The translations under genes and the position numbers were made by a program. Below the pieces are notes generated by a model. That model was not told the origin of the DNA and did not search any database. It was given only the letters and a program-made list of their open reading frames with translations. A DNA stretch of 64,000 nt from Bostrychus sinensis (taxonomy: Eukaryota; Chordata; Actinopteri; Gobiiformes; Eleotridae): positions 18,222,211 through 18,286,210 of the forward strand of contig CM036240.1 in the NCBI GenBank assembly GCA_020698575.1, written 5' to 3'. Positions 45,175 to 56,869 of this stretch are shown in pieces (within the stretch, counting starts at the first letter, position 1; the number at the start of each line of letters is the position of its first letter).

Positions 45175-45923
45175 TGAAGCCTGATGTCAGCACGGACCAT
45201 ACAGGAGTCTTCCTTCTGTTTGTCATGCCCTCTGTTTGGGTGTGTAGCTTCTGGCAAGAACTACAATATGTGCTACAACAATCATGCCATGCCTTCTTTG
45301 AATTGTACAATTGTACTAAATTGTCATGTGTTTGAAAAAGCTATATAACTATTTTGAATGATCATAATCATAATATATTTTCTATGTATGTAATGGTTGA
45401 TTTTATAGTGGCACTGTCCTGTGGGTTCATTCGGCCAGGCTGGGTGGGTTCTCTGCCAGCCACTTCACTGTGTGCCCCGGGTCGGTGTCCTGATGGCTGT
45501 GTTCTGTGAGCAGCTCCCAGTGCAGACGGCTCCCTGTGATAGTGTTTCCTCACCTGGCTCCTCCGTGCTCAGCCTTTGTGCTGCATCTTCCATGTATGAA
45601 AACTAAAGTTTGATTGATTGCATTTTTAGGAGTACTGAAGCATACTAGGCTGCTAGAATTTTACAATTTCTTTCTTGAAATGTCACAAAAAGTTAGCCCA
45701 TGGTTGACACCAAAATATTTACACACAAGCACAGAAAACTGTTTACAATAGCTCTGTTTATTATCCCAAGAAAAGGTATCCAATACTAAAATTCTTTCAA
45801 ATAGGATGTTTGTATGCCCCTTTTTTCAGATTTCACAAAACACATTAAATTAAATAAAATTTACATTTTCAAAAAAAGAAATAACTTGAAAATAACCCTA
45901 ATTAAAGCAAATGTGGTTTGTGT
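45175..45923. other. Intergenic with a GC-rich patch
   Basis: The segment about 45,410-45,600 is GC-rich (GTGCCCCGGGTCGG, CACCTGGCTCCTCCG) inside AT-rich surroundings. Open frames on both strands resemble no known protein. It may be a fragment of an unidentified repeat. Confidence 0.4.
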
Positions 45924-47307
45924 TTAAAATTCTGTGATTCTGCGGAAGGAGCCTGTGGTGGCGCAGGTGGCCCCCCAGTCACTGAACTTGCGGTACTCCC
46001 CTGGCCTCATGAAGTACTGCCGACCTCTGAAATTGGGGTGCTCATACAGGGTCCAGTACCCGTCCATCACGTTGCAGGAGTAGACGTCACGGCTGCGGAA
46101 ATGTTCTTGAACCGACTCACAGTCCTCACTGAACTCCATCATCTGACCCTGGAAGTTAGGCCTCTCGTAGATACGCATGCGATACGGCCCCTCGCTGGTC
46201 TGGAGAAATAAGACATACACAGCCTAAAGTTCTTGACCCATAAAACTGCTCAGAAAGGTTTATAAGGGGTGTGAAAAAAATACAGTACCTTTTGATAATA
46301 AAATACTAATACCAGAAGTTTTGCTGATACTAAAATTATAGCCATTGTGCCCTGTAAGTTGCATTTATGTGTTATTTTGTGCTTAAGATGAAATTGTAAT
46401 GCATTTCACAAATAAAAACATTTGAACACTTTTTGTTGTTTTGTTTGTAGTTAAATATAGATCTTCTTTTCCTTTGGGCTGTTCCCTCTCAGGGTCACCG
46501 CACCAATCATCACTAGCCTCCTCTACTCACAATAATTAACTATACGTCCTACATCCAAAAAGCTGGCAACTTTAGCATCAGGCTTCCTTCCACCAATATA
46601 TTCACTATCCCCCCATATCTTTTTAATTAAATGTATAGATAGTGTATTATATTTTCCTGCATTGTATTGAGCTCTGCAGATTCAATGCCATGCTAAAAAC
46701 TCACATAGGAGAATGTACGGCAAGAGCGAATGGTGTCATTGTAGCCCATCCAACGTTGGTAGTCTGGATACTCCCCTCTGGTCAAAACATACTGGTAACC
46801 GGTGTAGTTGGGCTTCTCATACAGCACCCAGCAGCCACTCTCCACCTTTATGGAGTTGCAGCGGCTGAAATGTGGGTGCATGTCAGGGCAATCAGCGTCA
46901 CACTCATAGGAGCGGCCCTGAAAATTTCTGTCCTCGTAAAATATGATCTGGGCCAAGGAGAGAGGACAAAGGAAGATGAACTTAAGTCTTCAAAAGTATT
47001 AAGACATTTTATCATGCGGTAATCTGGACATGTTATGTATTTGTGACCACTTAATGTCCCTTGTTGATAAATAAAGTTAGCAAAAATAGATATTTTATAA
47101 AAAGATGAACATGATCATGTTAAATGTTAAACAGTGCATAAAACAGCAACCAAAGGGCATGGTAGTTATAGATGTCAAAGTATATATTTTATTAAGTTTA
47201 AAAGTTTGTTGTAATTTATTTTTTAAATAAACAAAGATAGAAGTAGATAACTACAACTGTTTACTTATGAGTAAAAATAATTACAAATGTTGTCTTACCT
47301 TACTCAT
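45924..47307 (-). CDS. Gamma-crystallin, Trp-rich outer type (gene Q)
   Basis: Predicted 175 aa. Exons are 47,299-47,307 (MSK, unlike the MGK of the array interior), 46,705-46,947 and 45,924-46,199. The N-domain has ECDADCPDMHPHFSRCNSI, KVESGCWVLYEKPNYTGYQ and YQRWMGYNDTIRSC. It resembles gene A at the other end of the cluster (YVLTRGEYPDYQ in both). The C-domain starts TSEGPYRMRIYERPNFQGQ and ends WGATCATTGSFRRITEF. Intron 2 is enlarged by a LINE tail. A TATATAG box lies on the minus strand about 74 bp before the start. Confidence 0.92.
46455..46620 (-). mobile_element. 3' end of a LINE-type retrotransposon
   Basis: The minus strand ends GACCCTGAGAGGGAACAGCC followed by CAAAGGAAAAGAAGAT, the typical 3' end of a common fish non-LTR element (compare 7,022-7,190). 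It lies in intron 2 of gene Q. Confidence 0.5.
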
Positions 47308-47873
47308 CCTGGAAAGTGAGCTGATGCCAGTCACCTGCGCTACAATAGTGGTCTCACAAAGCCACAAAACCAAGCCCCGCTATATAAACCTCAACCAAAA
47401 GGTTAGTCAATCCCACTCTGGCAGTTTTTTCAATGACTGGGGATTTACCAAGCTGGCATGGCTGCCAAAAATCCTGATCCTGGGCATACAGTGAAAATCC
47501 CTGAATCATCAAAGCAACTCATCAAAACTCCCACTAGGCAAATTACTGACCCACTGCACCCTTTTTATTGATATGGACACCAGAGTTTTATCCAGCTATC
47601 CATGAGTGAATTAAACTTTGCACAAAGAATGTCTGAAGTCATCATAAAACAACACATCCCTTTTGAGACTTTTCAGTACGGATTTTTTTTTTTTTTAATA
47701 TACACGTTTTGTTATTTCATACATATTTTATGAACCCAGGTTACATAACACCAGACAGACACACAGGTAAGGCAGCAAACCAATGATCCGATCAGTGTTA
47801 TTATTACTATGACTTTTACTAATATAATAAAATAGTGAAGTATTTTAACTTGCTGTAATGATGGTTGTTTCCT
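47308..47873. other. Intergenic, c2orf80 to gene Q
   Basis: Contains the gene Q promoter (TATATAG on the minus strand near 47,381) and the c2orf80 3' flank. No other gene. Confidence 0.55.
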
Positions 47874-49374
47874 TCAGTCCTGAAGAGATTCTTGTGAACC
47901 TTCATAATTCTCTGTCCTTTCCTCCTGATACTCACTGCTGTCCTGTAAAAGTAGTTTAAGTTAATAGCCACCAGGGGGCAGAAAAGGACCGTTTGCCATA
48001 CAAAGGGACAATTGGAGAGCATTAAAAATCTTTCTAAAGACCTACACTTAAAAATGACTGAGATGACGAGGAAGAAGATGAACAAGGTGGAGGTGCATTA
48101 GCCTTTGCCTTCTCAGACAGCCATCTTTTCAATTTTTCATCTAAAACAGAGGTTTTAACGGTTGTTCAGTTTAACCTGTATGTGAAATAAAATGTTATAC
48201 AACAAATGCACAAACTCACTGTGTTTCTTGGAGTGGTGTACAGCCTTGTACGAGGCGAGCATTGCGAACGGATGGTAAGACAAAGTAAAGGGGTAGACAA
48301 TAGCGGCCTAGAGATGAAAAAATAATCAATTTGGAAAAATATATAATTTTATAATTATATAAACATCAGTGCTAGAGCTTAATTGTGTACCTTTGAATGC
48401 TCATTGGGGTATGATGCAGCCGGTTTACATTTGTACAGAGCCAGGATTTCCTCCACTGGAAGCTTATTCTAGAGAAAACAGCAGTGTTAGATTTATCAAT
48501 TATTCCATTCATCTATACAGTGTATGTACCAAATGTCTCGGTGGTATAGCTGCTTGTGTAATTTTAGTGAATCATACTAATCAAGTTGCGCCTTTTCCTT
48601 TAAAGGAAGCTTTTAATTCAGTGGTTTTGACCCCATTTTATTCCTGTTCAGTTTACTGTGAGCCACTTTTTACTTAAGGTATTTTTCAAAATAATGTATT
48701 AATTCAAAATTGAATATAAACTTAACACAGATTTGTAGCATTTAGTTTAGTAGAACATTAAAACTTTATTAAACCTCCCTCTCTTTGAGTCCCAAGTCCC
48801 TATCCACCAATGGGGAATCACTGCTAATTTACCAATAAAGTGTTCTTGGCACCCACCATAATCATCCCAGCAAAGGATGACAGGATCATAGCTTCTCGCT
48901 CTAAGTGATTTGGGTACTGGGCACTGCTGGTGGCACCACTAAAAAGAAAATACTTCATATTTTAAGTTAACCTATCATTTTGGACAAATAATAAAACAGA
49001 TAAGCAGCTTACATGATGTCTTTGTCAAACACATACCGCCCCTCTTCTCTATTCAACCACCACAAGGCAACGCTAATGGCAAGATCATAATGAGCCTGTG
49101 GACAACATAAAAAAACAATTAGATGATGTATTTTATTGGATTTTTATGTGCACGATTGTTAACTTTTATTTTTTTACCAGATCATCCAGCACTGTGGAGA
49201 CCCCTTTTCCTTTAGGATCAAAGGAATTCTCTCTAATTCTCTGCCCAATATAGTTGCCACTGTATAGGTGAAGAAAAACATCTTAAATATACCACCATAA
49301 CCTTATCAAGAGTATCTGAATATTAGAACTCACAGAAGAGCTTTGAGATCTCTTTTCAACTTCCTTGCTCCCAT
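47874..49374 (-). CDS. c2orf80: C2orf80 orthologue
   Basis: Predicted 205 aa in eight coding exons: 49,334-49,374, 49,178-49,259, 49,013-49,095, 48,857-48,938, 48,391-48,468, 48,220-48,307, 48,046-48,140 and 47,874-47,942. A noncoding exon ends at 49,714. Lengths sum to a whole number of codons. The start MGARKLKRDLKALLGNYIG aligns without gaps to the start of human C2orf80 as I recall it. AHYDLAISVAL, EREAMILSSFAGMIM and PFTLSYHPFAMLASYKA are further conserved segments. The molecular function is unknown. The last two junctions are the least certain; exon 48,046-48,140 uses GTAGGT as donor. The gene lies next to the gamma-crystallins, as in mammals. Confidence 0.88.
47968..47981 (+). promoter_or_regulatory. 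CTCF-like motif right of the crystallin cluster
   Basis: CCACCAGGGGGCAG is a consensus-grade CTCF core, in the last intron of c2orf80 and 660 bp beyond the outermost crystallin start codon. It has the same orientation as the weaker motif at 11,295. Confidence 0.5.
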
Positions 49375-50125
49375 TGCTACAATATCACGCACCACGTCTT
49401 GTACTACTGTGGTTGATACTGATTTTTCCCCACAGCTAAAAGAGAAAAAACTGTCACAAATTACTGCATGAATATACTGTCTATAACATTATATTTCATA
49501 AAGCTATAAGCTGTCAACACAAAATAAAAATTATAGACCATTTAAAAATAATGCAGCGTTATGTTGCTGACATGAAATTGATGTGACGACACACTTAACC
49601 AATTCAACACTCAGCAAAATGCAATCCAATCTTTGACATAGAAGACTATCGAATATGAATGACAAACATTTTAACCAATATTATTACACAACAAAGTGAC
49701 AATTGGTACTCACCAAAACTGTGTATTAACTGGCACTGCACCTGACCATCAAAGGCATGGTTGTTTGCTTTGCCTTCTACATTGAACCTGGCTCCCTTTC
49801 AGAGAACCACAAGCCTTCAAGCCCTAAGGATAACAGTAATGTGGATCACAGGACAGTCTTCTCAGGTGAACAGTCTAAATTATTCATGACCAACCTCCTG
49901 TCAATCTCTGTGACAATACACAACCATACATTCCTGGAAAACAAGCTGAGCAATGGTAAACAGAATTATGATAAGTTTGGCATTTAAAAATACAATAAAA
50001 AGATGAATGAATACAATTATGAGTACCTAGAATTTGTAACATCAGATACCAGAACAGCAATTTAAATGGTAAAAAGTCTTTATTGAAAACATTAAACAGT
50101 CAGAATAAAAAGACCAACTAAAAAT

Positions 50126-53100
50126 TTACAAGTCATTAAAAACAGATTTTTCGGACTTCTTTGTTGTAGTTTTCTTTGATTTCTTTTCCTTAAACACTGG
50201 TGAACTCAAGAACTTAGTATCTGTAAACTTGTCCCCACGTCTGATTTTGCTGTAAAACAATAAACACAATTATTATATTGATATGAAAGTAATATGTTTA
50301 CTAAAGTAGTGTAAATAGAGAAGTGACTCACTTGATGAGCGATGGTTCCTTGTAATCCACATTGCCGTTTTTTCGCCTGGTTTTCCTCGTGTTCGCATTC
50401 TCTGGAGTTGAAATTGTGTTGGTCAGTGAAGTTAGGACTCCTTCTGCTGCAACACAACCAACTTCAATATTTACAGATGCTCTAGGATCTATTATTTCTT
50501 TAATCAATACATAATCAATATATAGCATTTCACTTTTTGAGCTACTGAAATATTCATGTTCCTACTATATTCTAATGTGCTGCTGTGCGCCTGGTATGTG
50601 GGTGCTGGAGGTGCGAAAGCAAAGTGGAAAGAAAAAAAAAAAAAAAAACCTGATACACTACCTGAAGGGGGCTCATTTAGAGAAGTTGCAGATTCCTTCG
50701 TTTTGACAGTTGTCACTCTCCTGGGAGTACAGAGCACAGAGCCCACCTCAGTGCCGGGAGTGGTTACATCTGGATCCAGCCACGGAGGCATCTCATCTGT
50801 CACAAGGTCCAAGTTCTGCTCTACTGCCGCATCACTCGTCTCCGTCGTGCTGCTGCGCTGGTCTGAGGAAAAATGGCTGTACACAACAAATGTCTCTCTT
50901 AGGTTTCCGGGCGCATGCAGCTTTGACGTTTTACGAATATTGTTTGGGGTTTTTACTCATCTTGGACTTTGTTTCAAGAACACCTGTAAGCAATTCGTCC
51001 TGCTTGTGTGTGTCAAACAAAAAATCAGCCATTTGTGAATCCTCCGCAGCCCTGTTGATTTCAGGGGGGTCATTATCAAAACAAAAGGAATTTCTGGACT
51101 TCACAGTGTCACTGGCTTTGTGCTCAGATCTCATGTTTTTCTTGCTCTGACTGTGTGCATTTTTCTTTTTTCTTTTATTGCTCTCCTCCTTCTCTACAGA
51201 CCTCTTTTTCTCACCTTTTCTTGTTTCCTGTAGTCTAGATTTTTTGGGGAGTTGAAAGTCTGGAAAAGACACAGACTCTTCATTATCCATTGGTACTTTG
51301 AGGTTTCCAACCTCTTGAAAGCTTTCCAAATCCTCAGTGGCCACCCAAGGACGCTTACAGGAGCTTGGCAATTCACTAACAGAAGCTTTAATACAGTGAG
51401 CGTTTTTCCTAGACTCCATAACACTTGTTGGTTTTACTGCCTCTTCACTGGATATTACAGAAGTCACTTCATTCTCCTCTTCTGTTGCTGTTATGTTGGT
51501 TAAAGGGCTCACGTCATTTGACAATATTACAAATGTTTCCCTACATTTTGGTTTATGGATTCCACCACTTTTTGTAGGAGCTTCCATTTTCTGTTGCAGC
51601 ACATGAGATTCTTCTTGTACTGACAAATATGGACTACTAACTATGCTCTGGGTAGAAAGTCTGAGATAATCCTGTTTTTTGTCAATTTCTGTAACTTGAA
51701 CCTCATTAGACACCAGCTCCACATTTGTACAGTTGCTGTCATTATTGGTTTCATTGTGTGGCAGAGGTGGCAGGTCAAATGTTTCCCTTCTGCCTTGAGA
51801 CGCCCAATTACTTCTGGTCTTCCTGTAGTTGATTTTCGAACTAATTTCTGCAGGTTCCTCATGTACTATGTCTGCATTTTCACTGGCATTAACAGACTGA
51901 TTTGTATCCTCTTTAAAATAGCTATCAAGAAATAAGTCAATTGACCCTGTGCCTGTTTTGTTATGGTCCCATGGTTTTGATTTGTTTTCTTGGTTTTCAG
52001 ATTCAGGGCTCCCCAAATGATGCATTGATTCCAAGAAAGCCCATTCACTTGCAAGCATGGTTTCACTAGAAGGCATTGGTCCAATGAAAAATGTTTTCCT
52101 TAGTGATGAAGACACTCTCCTGCCTTTAGCTTTAGACCTCCGGCAGTTAATAGTGGACATTGCATCTGTGACTTCTTGTGGTTTTGATTTCACAGATTTA
52201 CTTGAATCGATGGACGGATTTTTAACATCATTAAAATAATCATCCAGGTCTGGTAAGTGAGTATCAGTAACCTCCACATTCAACTTGTCACTGAGCTTCA
52301 ACTTTTCCTTTTTCTTAGGGTTTGTCAATTCACTTTTTGTTATTTTGGGAATACGAGAGGCCATTTTATTCTTACACTGTGGTTTAGCTGGTAGTGGCTC
52401 AAAAATCTTGGTGGTTTTAACGTCATCCTGTTTTCCGGTATATTTCTCTGACAAAGTATCATCTGTTGCATCTGTTAACATCTTTTCTTGTGGCTTGTCA
52501 GGTTTGCTGCTAGTTGTAGCATCATCTTTCTTTGAATTTTTTCTATTTGGATTGTTAGAGGAGTCGTTTTTTTTGGTTTTCTTCCCGACAGTAACTATTT
52601 CAGGAGCACTAGTTACAGTCATCTCCATGCTTGTGTTAAGAAGTACGGTCTTCTCTTGTTTTCCACTCTGCTCAGGTTCAGAAACATTAGATTTTGGATT
52701 TTCACAGTTCTGAAAACCAGGAACTAAATTCATGTCATATCCATTCTGGGAATAAATCACTGACAGGCTCTCTACTTCCCGGGACATTGTTGAGGAAGGA
52801 GTCTGTGCGGGCTGGGTAATAATACTTTTCTCACAGTCTTTAATGTCTGAAAAAGAAAATTATGAAAACATATTTTAACTCCTGTTAAATTTAATTACAA
52901 TAAAAAAATAACAAATCATAAACAACCTACCATGGCAAAGACGAATTGACCTTCTGACTCTTCTTGGGACACAGACGTCATTTACTGATGGGTTTAGCTC
53001 TGCATTAATATGTTGGGGTGAACATGACAAATCTTTTGGGATTTCTGACTGAGAAATTAACTGCTCTGCAAGACTAAAACAGTACAGTGTTAGTAAAAAG

Positions 53101-54100
53101 GCAATGAATGCATGACTGATAATACCTCATAATTATTTTGCATTTATAAATTTTGCTTACCTTTCCACTGGAACTATTTCATTCCCAATATTAGCACCAT
53201 TGGTCTGACAATCACTCAGTAATGTAGGCTTATCCTTAAGAAGAAAGCATACAATTAGAGATGCTGTACTGCAGCTATCATATACCATTTTTTATTGTTG
53301 AAATTAAAGCATGTGCTTAAATCAGTGGTTCTACAACTGTGGTACAGGTATAACTAGTGGTACTCAGGTTTCTTTTGGTGGTACTTAGGATTCCTTAGCA
53401 GTTCAAGTCCTGATTTTGTTCAATCAAGACTTAGAGCTGATTTAGACTTGGATTATTTCTGGTTTAACTTTAGATCTGGTTTTATCCTATTTTTACACTG
53501 GTTAAGTCTAGAGTTAGTCCTGAATGTCTGGCTTCATTTGTACACATCAGTAATATTTATTAATATTAAAAATATGCTCACAGCATCAGAAGAGAACAGG
53601 TCAGCCACCATATCCAAGTGATGCAGTGTGTTGCTCTGTAGATTTTTCAGTATGATGAGCTGTAAGAGATAGAATAATAAAGCAACTATGTGATGTTACT
53701 ATGACATAAATCTGTAAGCCAAGTGATACATCTGATCTGACCATAACAGAAAAAACTCACCAGTTTCCTGTGCTTGTATTTTCTTGCAGCCAACTCAAAG
53801 CACAGTCCCTCAACTTTTTTCTGGAGGTAAACAATCTCCTTTTCCATATATGTGCTCTTTTCTTTTTCTGCTGCCAAAGCAATGGCTAAGGCCTTGTTGT
53901 TGGTCTTCAATGAGACCTTGAAAAAGGAGGATGTGTCTGGTGTAGTGAAGAAGTTGGATATTCGTTAAACACAGGTGGGGAAAAAATGACATGGCTAGTG
54001 TGGAAAAAAATATACATAACATTATATACTTACTGAGCATTTTGTTTTTGACCTTTGATGCTGCGGTTGAAGCCTGCTTTGCAACTTTTGAAGGTGCCAT
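50126..54100 (-). CDS. sgo2: Shugoshin, SGO2-like
   Basis: Centromere protector that recruits PP2A to shield cohesin. Predicted 955 aa from nine exons: 54,034-54,100, 53,761-53,936, 53,582-53,659, 53,161-53,234, 52,931-53,073, 50,957-52,846, 50,662-50,862, 50,332-50,446 and 50,126-50,249; lengths sum to whole codons. The N-terminal coiled coil reads NTSSFFKVSLKTNNKALAIA, then EKEIVYLQKKVEGLCFELAA. The C-terminal basic SGO motif reads VDYKEPSLINKIRRGDKFTD. The middle exon is long, charged and low in complexity, with repeated RK/ETF motifs. MAPSK at 54,100 has a good ACCATGG context; two in-frame ATGs lie upstream (54,109, 54,121). Coil and length favour SGO2 over SGO1. Confidence 0.85.
53325..53540. 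mobile_element. Decayed hAT-type repeat in an sgo2 intron
   Basis: CAGTGGTTCTACAACTGTGG followed by repeated GTGGTAC and GGTGGTACTT units is the start of a fish hAT-derived repeat. Only one end is visible. Confidence 0.45.
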
Positions 54101-54499
54101 GGTCCTCATAGGTAACAGCATTATGAGATCTGCAAGAAAGCAGCATATTGCTAGTGGAAACCAGAACAGTAATTGTACGGAACAACGCACAAATTAGAAA
54201 TGATAACCCGTTATCCATGAGTTGAAAAGATTACAAGATTGACTAAGCTCTGTCATATAACAGTTTACCTGGGGCAATAACACCAATATAATTTACTTCT
54301 TGATTGTTCCCCTTAACGCAACGTTACGTTATCTGAATAAGTAGTTTTGAAGATCATACTAAAATATGCGAACTGCCTTTAAGAATTCATACACATAACG
54401 TAAAGTAGTATTTAAGTTACATTAACACACGATAACTCCACTCAGCAATACTTGAGATCTTTCCGTAGATTTATCGAGAAAAGCGTTTTCAAAACCCAA

Positions 54500-54600
54500 C
54501 GTTCACGCCATTTTGAACCACAGCTTCAAACATAAATAAAAAGACCGCCGTGTTTCTGCGCATGCGTTTTCAATGAAAATACTGATAATCTAACCAAGAC
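54500..54600. promoter_or_regulatory. Probable shared sgo2/pikfyve promoter
   Basis: TGCGCATGCGTT at 54,557-54,568 is close to the NRF1 consensus YGCGCAYGCGCR. TTTGAA on the minus strand (54,525-54,530) is a CHR-type element as found in G2/M genes, which would suit sgo2. Both genes point away from this segment. A likely sgo2 noncoding exon ends at 54,269 (donor GTAAAC) and rejoins at 54,129. Confidence 0.45.
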
Positions 54601-54779
54601 AAAATAGCATACACCCTGATTCCAAAAATAAATAAATAAATAAATACTATGTTATAAGTTAGTTGTAAATCCAATTGGGTTTGGATTAAAAAAAGCAGAC
54701 ACCAATTTATCATTCATTATATGAAACTGATTAGTTGATCGATCATTTGTTTCTGTTGCTTCTGTCTTAATCAGTCTTG

Positions 54780-54908
54780 TGCTCAGTGCGATTAGTTAGG
54801 TCTGTGTGTATGTTGTGGGAGTCGGCTTTCCTTTTTCCGAGAGTGTCTCACAGATGTCTTCAAAGGGGAAGCGCTTGGCAGATGGATGTGGAATTCTTAA
54901 CTGAACGG
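54780..54908 (+). other. pikfyve: pikfyve noncoding exon 1
   Basis: Ends at a strong donor (AACGG|GTAAGT); the left edge is only approximate. It contains a 16-codon upstream frame, 54,854-54,904 (MSSKGKRLADGCGILN), that stops four bases before the donor. The assignment to pikfyve follows from position and strand and from the coding exon 2 acceptor at 61,610; no transcript proves it. Confidence 0.5.
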
Positions 54909-55670
54909 GTAAGTCACTAATTTGCCGGTTTTCGTGCTTTTGGAGTCCTCTTTAACATAGTTTGTTTCCTGAAAGAAAATCGAGCAGCTAACATATGCTA
55001 ACACTAGCCGGTTTAATAGATGTACAACAAACGGTCAAGTTCACTTCATTATTTCTTGGTTAAGGATCATTATAACTTGGTTGTCAGCTGTTTACGGTAG
55101 AAGATGGTGTTTTTAAGTACCAAGTAAATGGGTCCCAATGCATTTTATCTATCGCTATGTGCGGCAAATGAGACAAGCTGTAAGTAATTAGCTAGCTTAG
55201 TGCCTTTTCAGTCCATGACTAGTTAAGTTAATGAAAGCAGGAACACATTGTCCTCCGTGTCACATTTGAAAGCCAGTTATTTTTCTTAGTTGTTCTTTGT
55301 TGTCAGATGAGGAAGCTTTAGGCTGTCAAATGAAGTCATGACACTGTAGCCATGCTCTGGCCTGTTGTGGTCACATGATTTTGTACAAGCTTAATTGTGC
55401 TACAACTTCTGCTCTTTCAGCTTCCTTTACACACGCTTGGCTCTAAAATGGCACTCGCGGCAAATTTCAACTCTGTCGATTTCCTTAAAGGATGCATCGA
55501 TTGGAAATGTAAAAGTCATGTAGATGTCACGTAATCAGAAGTATTGATTTGCACCGAGGCTGTAATTCAGACGTAGTAGTATAAGTCGAACCCAGACTTG
55601 ATATAATACTAGAAATATAGCGTTAATTGATGTTTTAAGTGTTCCAAATAATATTGTAATAGTGTATATG

Positions 55671-56209
55671 TGTAACCCCTCTACTTCTAGCCAGGCTGCA
55701 GAGACGAGACCACTCTCCAAGTTTAACAGGATTTAATAATCAGTCTGAAATCACAAAATATTAACATCGATTGTTATGGTGGTGACTGGCCTCAGCTTCT
55801 GCCCCTAAACAATGATATTAAACACAAATGAACATTGTAACTGTTACAGGATGTTCACTTTACACTGTATCTTTATCCAGCTACAGCAGGTACACTCCAC
55901 TGTCAGGCTAACTGCCAGTTTCAGAGAAATTATAACATGATCAAACACAATTATTATGTACATTAATTGAAAACAAACACTTGGAAAATAAATCTAACAC
56001 TCTTAAATTACATAAAAAAACAAATAAAACAAATTTAGTGAAGTGTACACTTTTATAAAAAGACATTAAATCAGAGAGACCAACTATTTATATACCGTTC
56101 TCATGTCTCTAATAAGGCGTTTAAATAAAATGGGGGAATACAACTTATATAAAAAGCACAGGAAAACAGACAACGTTTTGACGACATTCAACAAAATAAC
56201 CTTGTTACA
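55671..56209 (-). repeat. 3' LTR
   Basis: 539 bp. It is the 3' LTR because the element reads on the minus strand; the polypurine tract lies directly beside it. Confidence 0.93.
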
Positions 56210-56221
56210 TTCTCCTCCCCT
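56210..56221 (-). other. Polypurine tract
   Basis: AGGGGAGGAGAA on the minus strand, immediately before the 3' LTR. It primes plus-strand DNA synthesis in LTR elements. Confidence 0.8.
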
Positions 56222-56869
56222 GAATTCGTCAAAACTCCAAAACAAATGCATAAATTCAATTAAGGTCCAAAACAAAACAATGAGTCAAAATAAGGACCCT
56301 ATAGTACCTTCAGAGCTACACTGACTGAATAACACATTACTGTGCCATATCAAGCAATAAAGCTGTTCATTAAAGAATTCAACGAGGGATAGTGCAGTAC
56401 GTCACAAACCCCTCACTGATGATGTAAAAGGTGCCCATATACACCTTTTCAAATATTCAGATCAAACCTTAATCATTAACAGCTCTGAGATACCAATTTC
56501 AAAACTATTATGGAATCAACAACCTTAAAAAGAGTGTAACTGTACTCTAAACCCATGTTTTAAGGTTAGATGTTTTGTCATGTGGTGCCTGGCTATTCAT
56601 TGTGCAGGTGAATCTATTGACAGGTCTGATAATGCGCCCAGCCCTAGACCTTAAAACAGTGTTTGCTGTATCAAAGTCTGGCTCTCTATGTGTATCTGTC
56701 ACAGTTTCAATTGTGCCTTCATTACTCATGTCACAGTCAGAGACAGGGACATTTGAGGAGATTCCTGGGATTACTGCTCACTACAGTATAAACCACGTTT
56801 CCCCATCGGTCTGCCAACTTCCGACGACTTCTTTCAGCTTTGTTTGCTACCAGAACTCTGTCGCCTGGC

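Noticed and set aside
11295..47981. Convergent CTCF loop enclosing the cluster
   Set aside because: Both motifs have the same orientation, so a convergent pair is not formed by these two sites alone. Kept only as possible boundary sites.
50556..51150. Plus-strand open frames of 146-160 codons
   Set aside because: They are antisense to sgo2 exons, which have conserved motifs and consistent splice phases on the minus strand.
55449..55512. Possible alternative first exon in pikfyve intron 1 (CTCTTTCAG acceptor, MALAANFNSVDF frame)
   Set aside because: Joining it to exon 2 does not give an open frame into the recognised PIKfyve start, and the peptide is unrecognised.
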